A stretch of 64,000 nt of DNA. Source: Delphinus delphis. Its lineage: Eukaryota > Chordata > Mammalia > Artiodactyla > Delphinidae. The first letter of the stretch is position 1. Each line of letters opens with the position of its first letter. Below are positions 1 to 13,619 of this stretch, in pieces. A program made the position numbers and the translations under genes. The stretch is from the NCBI RefSeq assembly GCF_949987515.2, contig NW_027192673.1:1421001-1485000 (forward strand), in the 5' to 3' direction. The notes under the pieces are model-generated. The model was not told the origin of the DNA. It saw only the letters and a list, made by a program, of their open reading frames with translations, and did no database searches.

Positions 1-986
1 AATGTAAACTTGGCTACACAGGAACTGCATTCCAAAACAGAACAGGGTCTCAAATTTAGAAAACCAACTTATGCTTGCTTAAGGGTAAAGGTGAGTTGGG
101 GTGCTGCATAAAACCAGAGATTGAAATGAGCACAGATAAAGTTCCTTAAGCCAAATATGGAATAGACAAGAGCTACTCCTTGCTCAACGAAATGGACTCA
201 AAACCCCATATTAAACCCCTAAGAATGTACCTGACTAGTAAGTATCTTAAAACCTATGGATTGCTATGTCTCCAAAAGAGAATCAAGCGTGTGTACAGGG
301 AAATAAACGCAGCAGTGATAGGATTGGAGAGGTTCGTGAGCAAATGAAGACCCTTTGAAGTCATATTGCATGGTACCCATTACACGGGTCTCAACTCCAG
401 GTTTAAGGTATTCTTCCTTCAGCTAAAACATGCATGTGGAACCCAGAGTATGATCAACCATGTGAACGGGAGACGTGTTCAAATATATCTCAGTTTTCCT
501 CCCCTGGTACTTGGGTGCAACATTCCAGATGCTTTACTAACCCTCTCCCGACTTGGAGAGTCAGTCCCTTTAACCTCCTGTTTGGCCCAGTTTGCAATTT
601 CTGCGGAAGATGAACAGGAATAGCGAGAACCAATGAGAGGCTAGCTGCAGGTGTCTGGACGGGCAAATTTAACTCTCATTTCCCAACAGGAAGAGGAAAT
701 AACCAAAGGCTCAGCGTGCCGTGCCGGAACCAGATTAGGGCCTGAAGCCATCCTGCGGTGTTGCGGCCAGCTCAAAAGAAAGCGAGTTGAAGAAAGGAGC
801 TCAGGGGCACTGTAATTCACAAACCTGCAGAGTTATAAATGACAGCTATCGTCCAAAAATAGACTGAAGTAAGGCTGCCAAGAGGACTTGAAAGCGGGGC
901 AGAATTGCAGGAAACCGATTTCAGGAGGTAGACTGGAATTGCATTGAAAGCATAGGAAAAGAGGCAGAACGTCCACAATGATGCAC
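1..986 (+). repeat. Satellite monomer 0 (partial, 3' portion)
   Basis: Enters inside the L1 3' UTR-derived part and runs through the non-L1 part to the next palindrome. It carries the GCATTCCAAAACAG variant near position 27, shared with B-type monomers 11, 17, 29, 31, 33 and 36. The other copies read GAATTACAGAACAG or a close variant there. Confidence 0.9.
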
Positions 987-2564
987 TTGGCCAAAAAGGG
1001 CGTATGCGTTTTTTCCTGAATATATTCAGGAAAAAACGCATACGCCCTTTTTGGCCAACCCAGCAAGCTTGCAAAGGAAATCTGCACTACAATGAAGTCT
1101 CACTTCCCCCCGGTCAAAAGGGCCATCTGAAAAAAGTGTAAAATCCAGAAAGGCAACAGGCCATTGAGAACTGGGAGCCTTGTTATGCTGATGGGCGGGA
1201 TGTAAATTGCCAACAGACACTTGGGAGAAGTGTATGGTGTTTCCTGAAACACCTAAAAAACAAAGCAACAGAGCCTAGGGCATTTCCACTTATGGTCCTA
1301 TAGCTTAGGGAAATTAAAATCAAAAAGACACAGCCACCCCAATGTTTGGAATGGCTCTGTTTACAAGAACCTCGTTTACAGTACAAGTTCAACATCGCAG
1401 AAAGTGAAAAATGGATAAAGAAGTTGTGGTATTCACTTACAAAGCAATATCACTCAGCAATGAAATCTATGTCATCAGGCCCTTAGCAGCACAATGAGTG
1501 GATTCAGGTACGATGATTCTAACTGAAATAAGTCACACAGAAAAAGAAACATCATAAGATATCAGTAATACACGGAATGGAACCTTGGCTACACAGGAAC
1601 TGAATTACAGATCAGAACAGGGTCTCAAAATTAGAAAAACAACTTATGCTTGCTTAAGGGTAAAGGTGAGTTGGGGTGCTGCATAAAACCAGAGATTGAA
1701 ATGAGCACAGATAAAGTTCCTTAAGCCAAATATGGAATAGACAAGAGCTACTCCTTGCTCAACGAAATGGACTCAACACCCCATATTAAACGCCTAAGAA
1801 TGTACCTGACTAGTAAGTATCTTAAAACCTATGGATTGCTATGTCTCCGAAAGAGAATCAAGCATGTGTACAGGGGCATAAACGCAGCAGTGATAGGATT
1901 GGAGAGGTTCGGTGAGCAAATGAAGACCCTTTGAAGTCATATTGCATGGTACCCATTCCACGGGTTTCAACTACCCAGGTTTAAGGTATTCTTCCTTCAG
2001 CTAAAACATGCATGTGGAACCTAGAGTATGATCAACCATGTGATCGGGAGACGTGTTCAAATATGTCTCAGTTTTCCTCCCCTGGTACTCGGGTGCAACA
2101 TTCCAGACGCTTTACTAACACTCTCCCGACTTGGAGAGTCAGTCCCTTTAACCTCCTGTTTGGCCCAGTTTGCAATTTCTGCGGAAGATGAACAGGAATA
2201 GCGAGAACCAATGAGAGGCTAGCTGGAGGTGTCTGGACGGGCAAATTTAACTCTCATTTCCCAACAGGAAGAGGAAATAACCAAAGGCTCAGCTTGCCGT
2301 GCCGGAACCAGATTAGGGCCTGAAGCCATCCTGCGGTGTTGCGGCCAGGTCACAAGAAAGCGAGTTGAAGAAAGGAGCTCAGGGGCACTGTAATTCACAA
2401 ACCTGCAGAGTTATAAATGACAGCTATCGTCCAAAAATAGACTGAAGTAAGGCTGCCAAGAGGACTTGAAAGCGGGGCAGAATTGCAGGAAACCGATTTC
2501 AGGAGGTAGACTGGAATTGAATTGAAAGCATAGGAAAAGAGGCAGAACGTCCACAATGATGCAC
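987..2564 (+). repeat. Satellite monomer 1 (1,578 bp, type A)
   Basis: Starts with a perfect 72-bp palindrome. It has a 3-bp shorter reading (GGCAACAGG for GGCAGGACAGG) near 1153, a variant shared with monomers 11 and 17. The L1-derived part is of the A family. Confidence 0.9.
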
Positions 2565-4143
2565 TTGGCCAAAAAGGGCGTATGCGTTTTTTCCTGAATA
2601 TATTCAGGAAAAAACGCATACGCCCTTTTTGGCCAACCAAGCAAGCTTGCAAAGGAAATCTGCACTACAATGAAGTCTCACTTCCCCCTGGTCAAAAGGG
2701 CCATCTGAAAAAAGTGTAAAATCCAGAAAGGCAGGACAGGCCATGGAGAACTGGGAGCCTTGTTATGCTGATGGGCGGGATGTAAATTGCCAACAACCAC
2801 TCGGGAGAAGTGTATGGTGTTTCCTGAAACATCTAAAAAACAAAGCAACAGAACCTAGGGCACTTCCACTTATGGTCCTATAGCTTAGGGAAATTAAAAT
2901 CAAAAAGACACAGCCACCCCAAAGTTTGGGACGCCTCTGTTTACAAGAACCTCGTTTACAGTACAAGTTCAACATCGCAGAAAGTGAAAAATGGATAAAG
3001 AAATTGTGGTATTCACTTACAAAGCAATATCACTCAGCAATGAAATCTATGTCATCAGGCCCTTAGCAGCACAATGAGTGGATTCAGGTATGATGATTCT
3101 AACTGAAATAAGTCACACAGAAAAAGAAACATCATAAGATATCAGTAATACACGGAATGGAAACTTGGCTACACAGGAACTGAATTACAGAACAGAACAG
3201 GGTCTCACATTTAGAAAAACAATTTATGCTTGCTTAAGGGTAAAGGTGAGTTGGGGTGCTGCATAAAACCAGAGATTGAAATGAGCACAGATAAAGTTCC
3301 TTAAGCCAAATATGGAATAGACAAGAGCTACTCCTTGCTCAACGAAATGGACTCAACACCGCATATTAAACGCCTAAGAATGTACCTGACTTGTAAGTAT
3401 CTTAAAACCTATGGATTGCTATGTCTCTGAAAGAGAATCAAGCATGTGTACAGGGGCATAAACGAAGCAGTGATAGGATTGGAGAGGTTCGGTGAGCAAA
3501 TGAAGACCCTTTGAAGTCATATTGCATGGTACCCATTCCACGGGTTTCAACTACCCAGGTTTAAGGTATTCTTCCTTCAGCTAAAACATGCATGTGGAAC
3601 CCAAGTATGATCAACCATGTGAATGGGAGACGTGTTCAAATATGTCTCAGTTTTCCTCCCCTGGTACTCGGGTGCAACATTCCAGACGCTTTACTAACAC
3701 TCTCCCCACTTGGAGAGTCAGTCCCTTTAACCTCCTGTTTGGCCCAGTTTGCAATTTCTGCGGAAGATGAACAGGAATAGCAAGAACCAATGAGAGGCTA
3801 GCTGGAGGTGTCTGGACGGGCAAATTTAACTCTCATTTCCCACCAGGAAGAGGAATTAACCAAAGGCTCAGCATGCCGTGCCGGAACCAGATTAGGGCCT
3901 GAAGACATCCTGCGGTGTTGCGGCCAGCTCAAAAGAAAGCGAGTTGAAGAAAGGACCTCAGGGGCACTGTAATTCACAAACCTGCAGAGTTATAAATGAC
4001 AGCTATCATCCAAAAATAGACTGAAGTAAGGCTGCCAAGAGGACTTGAAAGCGGGGCAGAATTGCAGGAAACCGATTTCAGGAGGTAGACTGGAATTGCA
4101 TTGAAAGCATAGGAAAAGAGGCAGAACGTCCACAATGATGCAC
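2565..4143 (+). repeat. Satellite monomer 2 (1,579 bp, type A)
   Basis: Perfect palindrome at its start. From about 2,866 onward it belongs to a 1,580-bp unit repeated three times almost unchanged (see block 2,866-7,470). The earlier part is distinct from monomers 3 and 4 (CAACAACCACTCGGG rather than CAACAGACACTCAGG). Confidence 0.9.
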
Positions 4144-5723
4144 TTGGCCAAAAAGGGCGTATGCGTTTTTTCCTGAATATATTCAGGAAAAAACGCATAC
4201 GCCCTTTTTGGCCAACCAAGCAAGCTTGCAAAGGAAATCTGCACTACAATGAAGTCTCACTTCCCCCCCGGTCAAAAGGGCCATCTGAAAAAAGTGTAAA
4301 ATCCAGAAAGGCAGGACAGGCCATGGAGAACTGGGAGCCTTGTTATGCTGATGGGCGGGATGTAAATTACCAACAGACACTCAGGAGAAGTGTATGGTGT
4401 TTCCTGAAACATCTAAAAAACAAAGCAACAGAGCCTAGGGCACTGCCACTTATGGTCCTATAGCTTAGGGAAATTAAAATCAAAAAGACACAGCCACCCC
4501 AAAGTTTGGGACGCCTCTGTTTACAAGAACCTCGTTTACAGTACAAGTTCAACATCGCAGAAAGTGAAAAATGGATAAAGAAATTGTGGTATTCACTTAC
4601 AAAGCAATATCACTCAGCAATGAAATCTATGTCATCAGGCCCTTAGCAGCACAATGAGTGGATTCAGGTATGATGATTCTAACTGAAATAAGTCACACAG
4701 AAAAAGAAACATCATAAGATATCAGTAATACACGGAATGGAAACTTGGCTACACAGGAACTGAATTACAGAACAGAACAGGGTCTCACATTTAGAAAAAC
4801 AACTTATGCTTGCTTAAGGGTAAAGGTGAGTTGGGGTGCTGCATAAAACCAGAGATTGAAATGAGCACAGATAAAGTTCCTTAAGCCAAATATGGAATAG
4901 ACAAGAGCTACTCCTTGCTCAACGAAATGGACTCAACACCGCATATTAAACGCCTAAGAATGTACCTGACTTGTAAGTATCTTAAAACCTATGGATTGCT
5001 ATGTCTCTGAAAGAGAATCAAGCATGTGTACAGGGGCATAAACGCAGCAGTGATAGGATTGGAGAGGTTCAGTGAGCAAATGAAGACCCTTTGAAGTCAT
5101 ATTGCATGGTACCCATTCCACGGGTTTCAACTACCCAGGTTTAAGGTATTCTTCCTTCAGCTAAAACATGCATGTGGAACCCAAGTATGATCAACCATGT
5201 GAATGGGAGACGTGTTCAAATATGTCTCAGTTTTCCTCCCCTGGTACTCGGGTGCAACATTCCAGACGCTTTACTAACACTCTCCCGACTTGGAGAGTCA
5301 GTCCCTTTAACCTCCTGTTTGGCCCAGTTTGCAATTTCTGCGGAAGATGAACAGGAATAGCAAGAACCAATGAGAGGCTAGCTGGAGGTGTCTGGACGGG
5401 CAAATTTAACTCTCATTTCCCACCAGGAAGAGGAATTAACCAAAGGCTCAGCATGCCGTGCCGGAACCAGATTAGGGCCTGAAGACATCCTGCGGTGTTG
5501 CGGCCAGCTCAAAAGAAAGCGAGTTGAAGAAAGGAGCTCAGGGGCACTGTAATTCACAAACCTGCAGAGTTATAAATGACAGCTATCATCCAAAAATAGA
5601 CTGAAGTAAGGCTGCCAAGAGGACTTGAAAGCGGGGCAGAATTGCAGGAAACCGATTTCAGGAGGTAGACTGGAATTGCATTGAAAGCATAGGAAAAGAG
5701 GCAGAACGTCCACAATGATGCAC
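4144..5723 (+). repeat. Satellite monomer 3 (1,580 bp, type A)
   Basis: Perfect palindrome. Nearly identical to monomer 4. It has one extra C in the C-run near 4,263, shared with monomers 4, 5 and 12, which accounts for the 1,580-bp length. Confidence 0.9.
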
Positions 5724-7303
5724 TTGGCCAAAAAGGGCGTATGCGTTTTTTCCTGAATATATTCAGGAAAAAACGCATACGCCCTTTTTGGCCAACCAAG
5801 CAAGCTTGCAAAGGAAATCTGCACTACAATGAAGTCTCACTTCCCCCCCGGTCAAAAGGGCCATCTGAAAAAAGTGTAAAATCCAGAAAGGCAGGACAGG
5901 CCATGGAGAACTGGGAGCCTTGTTATGCTGATGGGCGGGATGTAAATTACCAACAGACACTCAGGAGAAGTGTATGGTGTTTCCTGAAACATCTAAAAAA
6001 CAAAGCAACAGAGCCTAGGGCACTGCCACTTATGGTCCTATAGCTTAGGGAAATTAAAATCAAAAAGACACAGCCACCCCAAAGTTTGGGACGCCTCTGT
6101 TTACAAGAACCTCGTTTACAGTACAAGTTCAACATCGCAGAAAGTGAAAAATGGATAAAGAAATTGTGGTATTCACTTACAAAGCAATATCACTCAGCAA
6201 TGAAATCTATGTCATCAGGCCCTTAGCAGCACAATGAGTGGATTCAGGTATGATGATTCTAACTGAAATAAGTCACACAGAAAAAGAAACATCATAAGAT
6301 ATCAGTAATACACGGAATGGAAACTTGGCTACACAGGAACTGAATTACAGAACAGAACAGGGTCTCACATTTAGAAAAACAACTTATGCTTGCTTAAGGG
6401 TAAAGGTGAGTTGGGGTGCTGCATAAAACCAGAGATTGAAATGAGCACAGATAAAGTTCCTTAAGCCAAATATGGAATAGACAAGAGCTACTCCTTGCTC
6501 AACGAAATGGACTCAACACCGCATATTAAACGCCTAAGAATGTACCTGACTTGTAAGTATCTTAAAACCTATGGATTGCTATGTCTCTGAAAGAGAATCA
6601 AGCATGTGTACAGGGGCATAAACGCAGCAGTGATAGGATTGGAGAGGTTCAGTGAGCAAATGAAGACCCTTTGAAGTCATATTGCATGGTACCCATTCCA
6701 CGGGTTTCAACTACCCAGGTTTAAGGTATTCTTCCTTCAGCTAAAACATGCATGTGGAACCCAAGTATGATCAACCATGTGAATGGGAGACGTGTTCAAA
6801 TATGTCTCAGTTTTCCTCCCCTGGTACTCGGGTGCAACATTCCAGACGCTTTACTAACACTCTCCCGACTTGGAGAGTCAGTCCCTTTAACCTCCTGTTT
6901 GGCCCAGTTTGCAATTTCTGCGGAAGATGAACAGGAATAGCAAGAACCAATGAGAGGCTAGCTGGAGGTGTCTGGACGGGCAAATTTAACTCTCATTTCC
7001 CACCAGGAAGAGGAATTAACCAAAGGCTCAGCATGCCGTGCCGGAACCAGATTAGGGCCTGAAGACATCCTGCGGTGTTGCGGCCAGCTCAAAAGAAAGC
7101 GAGTTGAAGAAAGGAGCTCAGGGGCACTGTAATTCACAAACCTGCAGAGTTATAAATGACAGCTATCATCCAAAAATAGACTGAAGTAAGGCTGCCAAGA
7201 GGACTTGAAAGCGGGGCAGAATTGCAGGAAACCGATTTCAGGAGGTAGACTGGAATTGCATTGAAAGCATAGGAAAAGAGGCAGAACGTCCACAATGATG
7301 CAC
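5724..7303 (+). repeat. Satellite monomer 4 (1,580 bp, type A)
   Basis: Perfect palindrome. Almost base-for-base the same as monomer 3, so this is one of the youngest duplications in the left array. Confidence 0.9.
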
Positions 7304-8882
7304 TTGGCCAAAAAGGGCGTATGCGTTTTTTCCTGAATATATTCAGGAAAAAACGCATACGCCCTTTTTGGCCAACCAAGCAAGCTTGCAAAGGAAATCT
7401 GCACTACAATGAAGTCTCACTTCCCCCCCGGTCAAAAGGGCCATCTGAAAAAAGTGTAAAATCCAGAAAGGAAGGACAGGCCATGGAGAACTGGGAGCCT
7501 TGTTATGCTGATGGGCGGGATGTAAATTGCCAACAACCACTCGGGAGAAGTGTATGGTGTTTCCTGAAACATCTAAAAAACAAAGCAACAGAACCTAGGG
7601 CACTTCCACTTATGGTCCTATAGCTTAGGGAAATTAAAATCAAAAAGACACAGCCACCCCAAAGTTTGGGACGCCTCTGTTTACAAGAACCTCGTTTACA
7701 GTACAAGTTCAACATCGCAGAAAGTGAAAAATGGGTAAAGAAGTTGTGGTATTTACTTACAAAGCAATATCACTCAGCAATGAAATCTGTGTCATCAGGC
7801 CCTTAGCAGCACAATGAGTGGATTCAGGTATGATGATTCTAACTGAAATAAGTCACACAGAAAAAGAAACATCATAAGATATCAGTAATACACGGAATGT
7901 AAACTTGGCTACACAGGAACTGAATTACAGAACAGAACAGGGTCTCAAATTTAGAAAACCAACTTATGCTTGCTTAAGGGTAAAGGTGAGTTGGGGTGCT
8001 GCATAAAACCAGAGATTGAAATGAGCACAGATAAAGTTCCTTAAGCCAAATATGGAATAGACAAGAGCTACTCCTTGCTCAATGAAATGAACTCAACACC
8101 CCATATTAAACGCCTAAGAATGTACCTGACTAGTAAGTATCTTAAAACCTATGGATTGCTATGTCTCCGAAAGAGAATCAAGCATGTGTACAGGGGCATA
8201 AACGTAGCAGTGATAGGATTGGAGAGGTTCGTGAGCAAATGAAGACCCTTTGAAGTCATATTGCATGGTACCCATTCCACGGGTTTCAACTACCCAGGTT
8301 TTAGGTATTCTTCCTTCAGCTAAAACATGCATGTGGAACCCAAGTATGATCAACCATGTGATCGGGAGACGTGTTCAAATATGTCCCAGTTTTCGTACCC
8401 TGGTACTCGGGTACAACATTCCAGACGCTTTACTAACACTCTCCCGACTTGGAGAGTCAGTCCCTTTAACCTCCTGTTTGGCCCAGTTTGCAATTTCTGC
8501 GGAAGATGAACAGGAATAGCGAGAACCAATGAGAGGCTAGCTGCAGGTGTCTGGACGGGCAAATTTAACTCTCATTTCCCACCAGGAAGAGGAATTAACC
8601 AAACGCTCAGCATGCCGTGCCGGAACCAGATTAGGGCCTGAAGACATCCTGCGGTGTTGCGGCCAGGTCACAAGAAAGCGAGTTGAAGAAAGGAGCTCAG
8701 GGGCACTGTAATTCACAAACCTGCAGAGTTATAAATGACAGCTATCATCCAAAAATAGACTGAAGTAAGGCTGCCAAGAGGACTTGAAAGCGGGGCAGAA
8801 TTGCAGGAAACCGATTTCAGGAGGTAGACTGGAATTGCATTGAAAGCATAGGAAAAGAGGCAGAACGTCCACAATGATGCAC
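7304..8882 (+). repeat. Satellite monomer 5 (1,579 bp, type A)
   Basis: Perfect palindrome. The unit is a mosaic. Up to about 7,470 it matches monomers 3-4. From about 7,680 it matches monomer 13 at an offset of 12,630 bp, including the shared ATGGGTAAAG change near 7,731. Confidence 0.9.
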
Positions 8883-10461
8883 TTGGCCAAAAAGGGCGTA
8901 TGCGTTTTTTCCTGAATATATTCAGGAAAAAACGCATACGCCCTTTTTGGCCAACCAAGCAAGCTTGCAAAGGAAATCTGCACTACAATGAAGTCTCACT
9001 TCCCCCCGGTCAAAAGGGCCATCTGAAAAAAGTGTAAAATCCAGAAAGGCAGGACAGGCCATGGAGAACTGGCAGCCTTGTTATGCTGATGGGCGGGATG
9101 TAAATTACCAACAGACACTCAGGAGAAGTGTATGGTGTTTCCTGAAACATCTAAAAAACAAAGCAACAGAGCCTAGGGCACTGCCACTTATGGTCCTATA
9201 GCTTAGGGAAATTAAAATCAAAAAGACACAGCCACCCCAAAGTTTGGGACGCCTCTGTTTACAAGAACCTCGTTTACAGTACAAGTTCAACATCGCAGAA
9301 AGTGAAAAATGGATAAAGAAGTTGTGGTATTTACTTACAAAGCAATATCACTCAGCAATGAAATCTATGTCATCAGGCCCTTAGCAGCACAATGAGTGGA
9401 TTCATGTATGATGATTCTAACTGAAATAAGTCACACAGAAAAAGAAACATCATAAGATATCAGTAATACACGGAATGGAAACTTGGCTACACAGGAACTG
9501 AATTAGAGAACAGAACAGGGTCTCAAATTTAGAAAACCAACTTATGCTTGCTTAAGGGGAAAGGTGAGTTGGGGTGCTGCATAAAACCAGAGATTGAAAT
9601 GAGCACAGATAAAGTTCCTTAAGCCAAATATGGAATAGACAAGAGCTACTCCTTGCTCAACGAAATGGACTCAACACCGCATATTAAACGCCTAAGAATG
9701 TACCTGACTAGTAAGTATCTTAAAACCTATGGATTGCTATGTCTCCGAAAGAGAATCAAGCATGTGTACAGGGGCATAAACGCAGCAGTGATAGGATTGG
9801 AGAGGTTCGTGAGCAAATGAAGACCCTTTGAAGTCATATTGCATGGTACCCATTCCACGGGTTTCAACTACCCAGGTTTAAGGTATTCTTCCTTCAGCTA
9901 AAACATGCATGTGGAACCTACAGTATGATCAACCATGTGATCGGGAGACGTGTTCAAATATGTCTCAGTTTTCCTCCCCTGGTACTCGGGTGCAACATTC
10001 CAGACGCTTTACTAACACTCTCCCCACTTGGAGAGTCAGCGCCTTTAACCTCCTGTTTGGCCCAGTTTGCAATTTCTGCGGAAGATGAACAGGAATAGCG
10101 AGAACCAATGAGAGACTAGCTGGAGGTGTCTGGATGGGCAAATTTAACTCTCATTTCCCACCAGGAAGAGGAATTAACCAAAGGCTCAGCGTGCCGTGCC
10201 AGAACCAGATTAGGGCCTGAAGCCATCCTGCGGTGTTGCGGCCAGGTCACAAGAAAGCGAGTTGAAGAAAGGAGCTCAGGGGCACTGTAATTCACAAACC
10301 TGCAGAGTTATAAATGACAGCTATCGTCCAAAAATATACTGAAGTAAGGCTGCCAAGAGGACTTGAAAGCGGGGCAGAATTGCAGGAAACCGATTTCAGG
10401 AGGTAGACTGGAATTGCATTGAAAGCATAGGAAAAGAGGCAGAACGTCCACAATGATGCAC
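8883..10461 (+). repeat. Satellite monomer 6 (1,579 bp, type A)
   Basis: Perfect palindrome. Near-identical partner is monomer 14. The private change GATTCATGTATG near 9,402 is shared only with monomer 14. Confidence 0.9.
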
Positions 10462-12040
10462 TTGGCCAAAAAGGGCGTATGCGTTTTTTCCTGAATATAT
10501 TCAGGAAAAAACGCATACGCCCTTTTTGGCCAACCAAGCAAGCTTGCAAAGGAAATCTGCACTACAATGAAGTCTCACTTCCCCCCGGTCAAAAGGGCCA
10601 TCTGAAAAAAGTGTAAAATCCAGAAAGGCAGGACAGGCCATGGAGAACTGGGAGCCTTGTTATGCTGATGGGCGGGATGTAAATTGCCAACAACCACTCG
10701 GGAGAAGTGTATGGTGTTTCCTGAAACATCTAAAAAACAAAGCAACAGAGCCTTGGGCACTTCCACTTATGGTCCTATAGCTTAGGGAAATTAAAATCAA
10801 AAAGACACAGCCACCCCAAAGTTTGGAACGGCTCTGTTTACAAGAACCTCGTTTACAGTACAAGTTCAACATCGCAGAAAGTGAAAAATGGATAAAGAAG
10901 TTGTGGTATTCACTTACAAAGCAATATCACTCAGCAATGAAATCTATGTCATCAGGCCCTTAGCAGCACAATGAGTGGATTCAGGTATGATGATTCTAAC
11001 TGAAATAAGTCACACAGAAAAAGAAACATCATAAGATATCAGTAATACACGGAATGTAAACTTGGCTACACAGGAACTGAATTACAGAACAGAACAGGGT
11101 CTCAAATTTAGAAAACCAACTTATGCTTGCTTAAGGGTAAAGGTGAGTTGGGGTGCTGCATAAAACCAGAGATTGAAATGAGCACAGATAAAGTTCCTTA
11201 AGCCAAATATGGAATAGACAAGAGCTACTCCTTGCTCAATGAAATGGACTCAACACCGCATATTAAACGCCTAAGAATGTACCTGACTAGTAAGTATCGG
11301 AAAACCTATGGATTGCTATGTCTCCGAAAGAGAATCAAGCATGTGTACAGGGGCATAAACACAGCAGTGATAGGATTGGAGAGGTTCGGTGAGCAAATGA
11401 AGACCCTTTGAAGTCATATTGCATGGTACCCATTACACGGGTCTTAACTCTCCAGGTTTAAGGTATTCTTCCTTCAGCTAAAACATGCATGTGGAACCCA
11501 AGTATGATCAACCATGTGAACGGGAGACGTGTTCAAATATGTCTCAGTTTTCCTCCCCTGGTACTCGGGTGCAACATTCCAGACGCTTTACTAACACTCT
11601 CCCCACTTGGAGAGTCAGCGCCTTTAACCTCCTGTTTGGCCCAGTTTGCAATTTCTGCGGAAGATGAACAGGAATAGCGAGAACCAATGAGAGACTAGCT
11701 GGAGGTGTCTGGACGGGCAAATTTAACTCTCATTTCCCACCAGGAAGAGGAAATAACAAAAGGCTCAGCGTGCCGTGCCGGAACCAGATTAGGGCCTGAA
11801 GCCATCCTGCGGTGTTGCAGCCAGGTCACAAGAAAGCGAGTTGAAGAAAGGAGCTCAGGGGCACTGTAATTCACAAACCTGCAGAGTTATAAATGACAGC
11901 TATCGTCCAAAAATAGACTGAAGTAAGGCTGCCAAGAGGACTTGAAAGCGGGGCAGAATTGCAGGAAACCGATTTCAGGAGGTAAACTAGAATTGCATTG
12001 AAAGCATAGGAAAAGAGGCAGAACGTCCACAATGATGCAC
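10462..12040 (+). repeat. Satellite monomer 7 (1,579 bp, type A)
   Basis: Perfect palindrome. Near-identical partner is monomer 15 (shared GAGCCTTGGGCAC near 10,749). It differs from that partner at single bases, for example CAATGAAATGG against CAACGAAATGG near 11,239. Confidence 0.9.
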
Positions 12041-13619
12041 TTGGCCAAAAAGGGCGTATGCGTTTTTTCCTGAATATATTCAGGAAAAAACGCATACGCC
12101 CTTTTTGGCCAACCAAGCAAACTTGCAAAGGAAATCTGCACTACAATGAAGTCTCACTTCCCCCCGGTCAAAAGGGCCATCTGAAAAAAGTGTAAAATCC
12201 AGAAAGGCAGGACAGGCCATGGAGAACTGGGAGCCTTGTTATGCTGATGGGCGGGATGTAAATTGCCAACAACCACTCGGGAGAAGTGTATGGTGTTTCC
12301 TGAAACATCTAAAAAACAAAGCAACAGAGCCTAGGGCACTGCCACTTATGGTCCTATAGCTTAGGGAAATTAAAATCAAAAAGACACAGCCACCCCAAAG
12401 TTTGGGACGCCTCCGTTTACAAGAACCTCGTTTACCGTACAAGTTCAATATCACAGAAAGTGAAAAATGGATAAAGAACTTGTGGTACTTACGTACAATG
12501 CAGTATCACTCAGCAATGAAATCTATGTCATCAGGCCCGTAGCAGCATAATGAGTGGATTCAGGTACGATGATTCTAACTGAAATAAGTCACACAGAAAA
12601 AGAAACATCATAAGATATCACTAATACACGGTATGTAAACTTGGCTACACAGGAACTGAATTACAGAACAGAACAGGGTCTCAATTTAGAAAACCAACTT
12701 ATGCTTGCTTAAGGGGAAAGGTGAGTTGGGGTGCTGCATAAAACCAGAGATTGAAATGAGCACAGATAAAGTTCCTTAAGCCAAATATGGAATAGACAAG
12801 AGCTACTCCTTGCTCAACGAAATGGACTCAACACCGCATATTAAACGCCTAAGAATGTACCTGACTAGTAAGTATCTTAAAACCTATGGATTGCTATGTC
12901 TCCAAAAGAGAATCAAGCGTGTGTACAGGGGCATAAACGCAGCAGTGATAGGATTGGAGAGGTTCGGTGAGCAAATGAAGACCCTTTGAAGTCATATTGC
13001 ATGGTACCCATTCCACGGGTCTCAACTCTCCAGGTTTAAGGTATTCTTCCTTCAGCTAAAACATGCATGTGGAACCCAGAGTATGATCAACCATGTGAAC
13101 GGGAGACGTGTTCAAATATGTCTCAGTTTTCCTACCCTGGTACTCGGGTGCAACATTCCAGACGCTTTACTAACACTCTCCCGACTTGGAGAGTCAGTCC
13201 CTTTAACCTCCTGTTTGGCCCAGTTTGCAATTTCTGCGGAAGATGAACAGGAATAGCGAGAACCAATGAGAGGCTAGCTGGAGGTGTCTGAACGGGCAAA
13301 TTTAACTCTCATTTCTCACCAGGAAGAGGAATTAACCAAAGGCTCAGCATGCCGGGCCAGAACCAGATTAGGGCCTGAAGCCATCCTGCGGTGTTGCGGC
13401 CAGCTCACAAGAAAGCGAGTTGAAGAAAGGAGCTCAGGGGCACTGTAATTCACAAACCTGCAGAGTTATAAATGACAGCTATCGTCCAAAAATAGACTGA
13501 AGTAAGGCTGCCAAGAGGACTTGAAAGCGGGGCAGAATTGCAGGAAACCGATTTCAGGAGGTAGACTGGAATTGCATTGAAAGCATAGGAAAAGAGGCAG
13601 AACGTCCACAATGATGCAC
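12041..13619 (+). repeat. Satellite monomer 8 (1,579 bp, type B)
   Basis: Perfect palindrome. First B-family copy of the left array (AACTTGTGGTACTTACGTAC near 12,478). Near-identical partner is monomer 16. Confidence 0.9.

Larger units (their letters stand above)
2866..7470 (+). repeat. 1,580-bp unit in three near-identical copies
   Basis: Approximate copies are 2,866-4,445, 4,446-6,025 and 6,026-7,470 (the last incomplete). Only a handful of single-base differences are visible, for example near 3,221, 3,465, 3,491, 3,706 and 3,957, all in the first copy. Confidence 0.88.

Noticed and set aside
987..1058. Palindrome as a bacterial-type transcription terminator
   Set aside because: No bacterial gene context. 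The hairpin is a MITE-like palindrome inside eukaryotic satellite DNA.
817..1087. Recurrent 84-85-residue minus-strand open frames in nearly every unit
   Set aside because: They recur only because the units are nearly identical. Two overlapping frames are equally open, they read through the MITE palindrome and anti-sense to the non-L1 part, and they resemble no protein family. D1 lacks them, and D2 has only one altered open frame there.
4161..4463. 100-residue plus-strand open frame starting inside the palindrome (also at 5741, 7321 and 18372)
   Set aside because: It depends on an extra C in a C-run, present in only four units, and covers the L1-derived part out of the ORF2 frame. The same short peptide is read from both strands of the palindrome simply because it is a palindrome.
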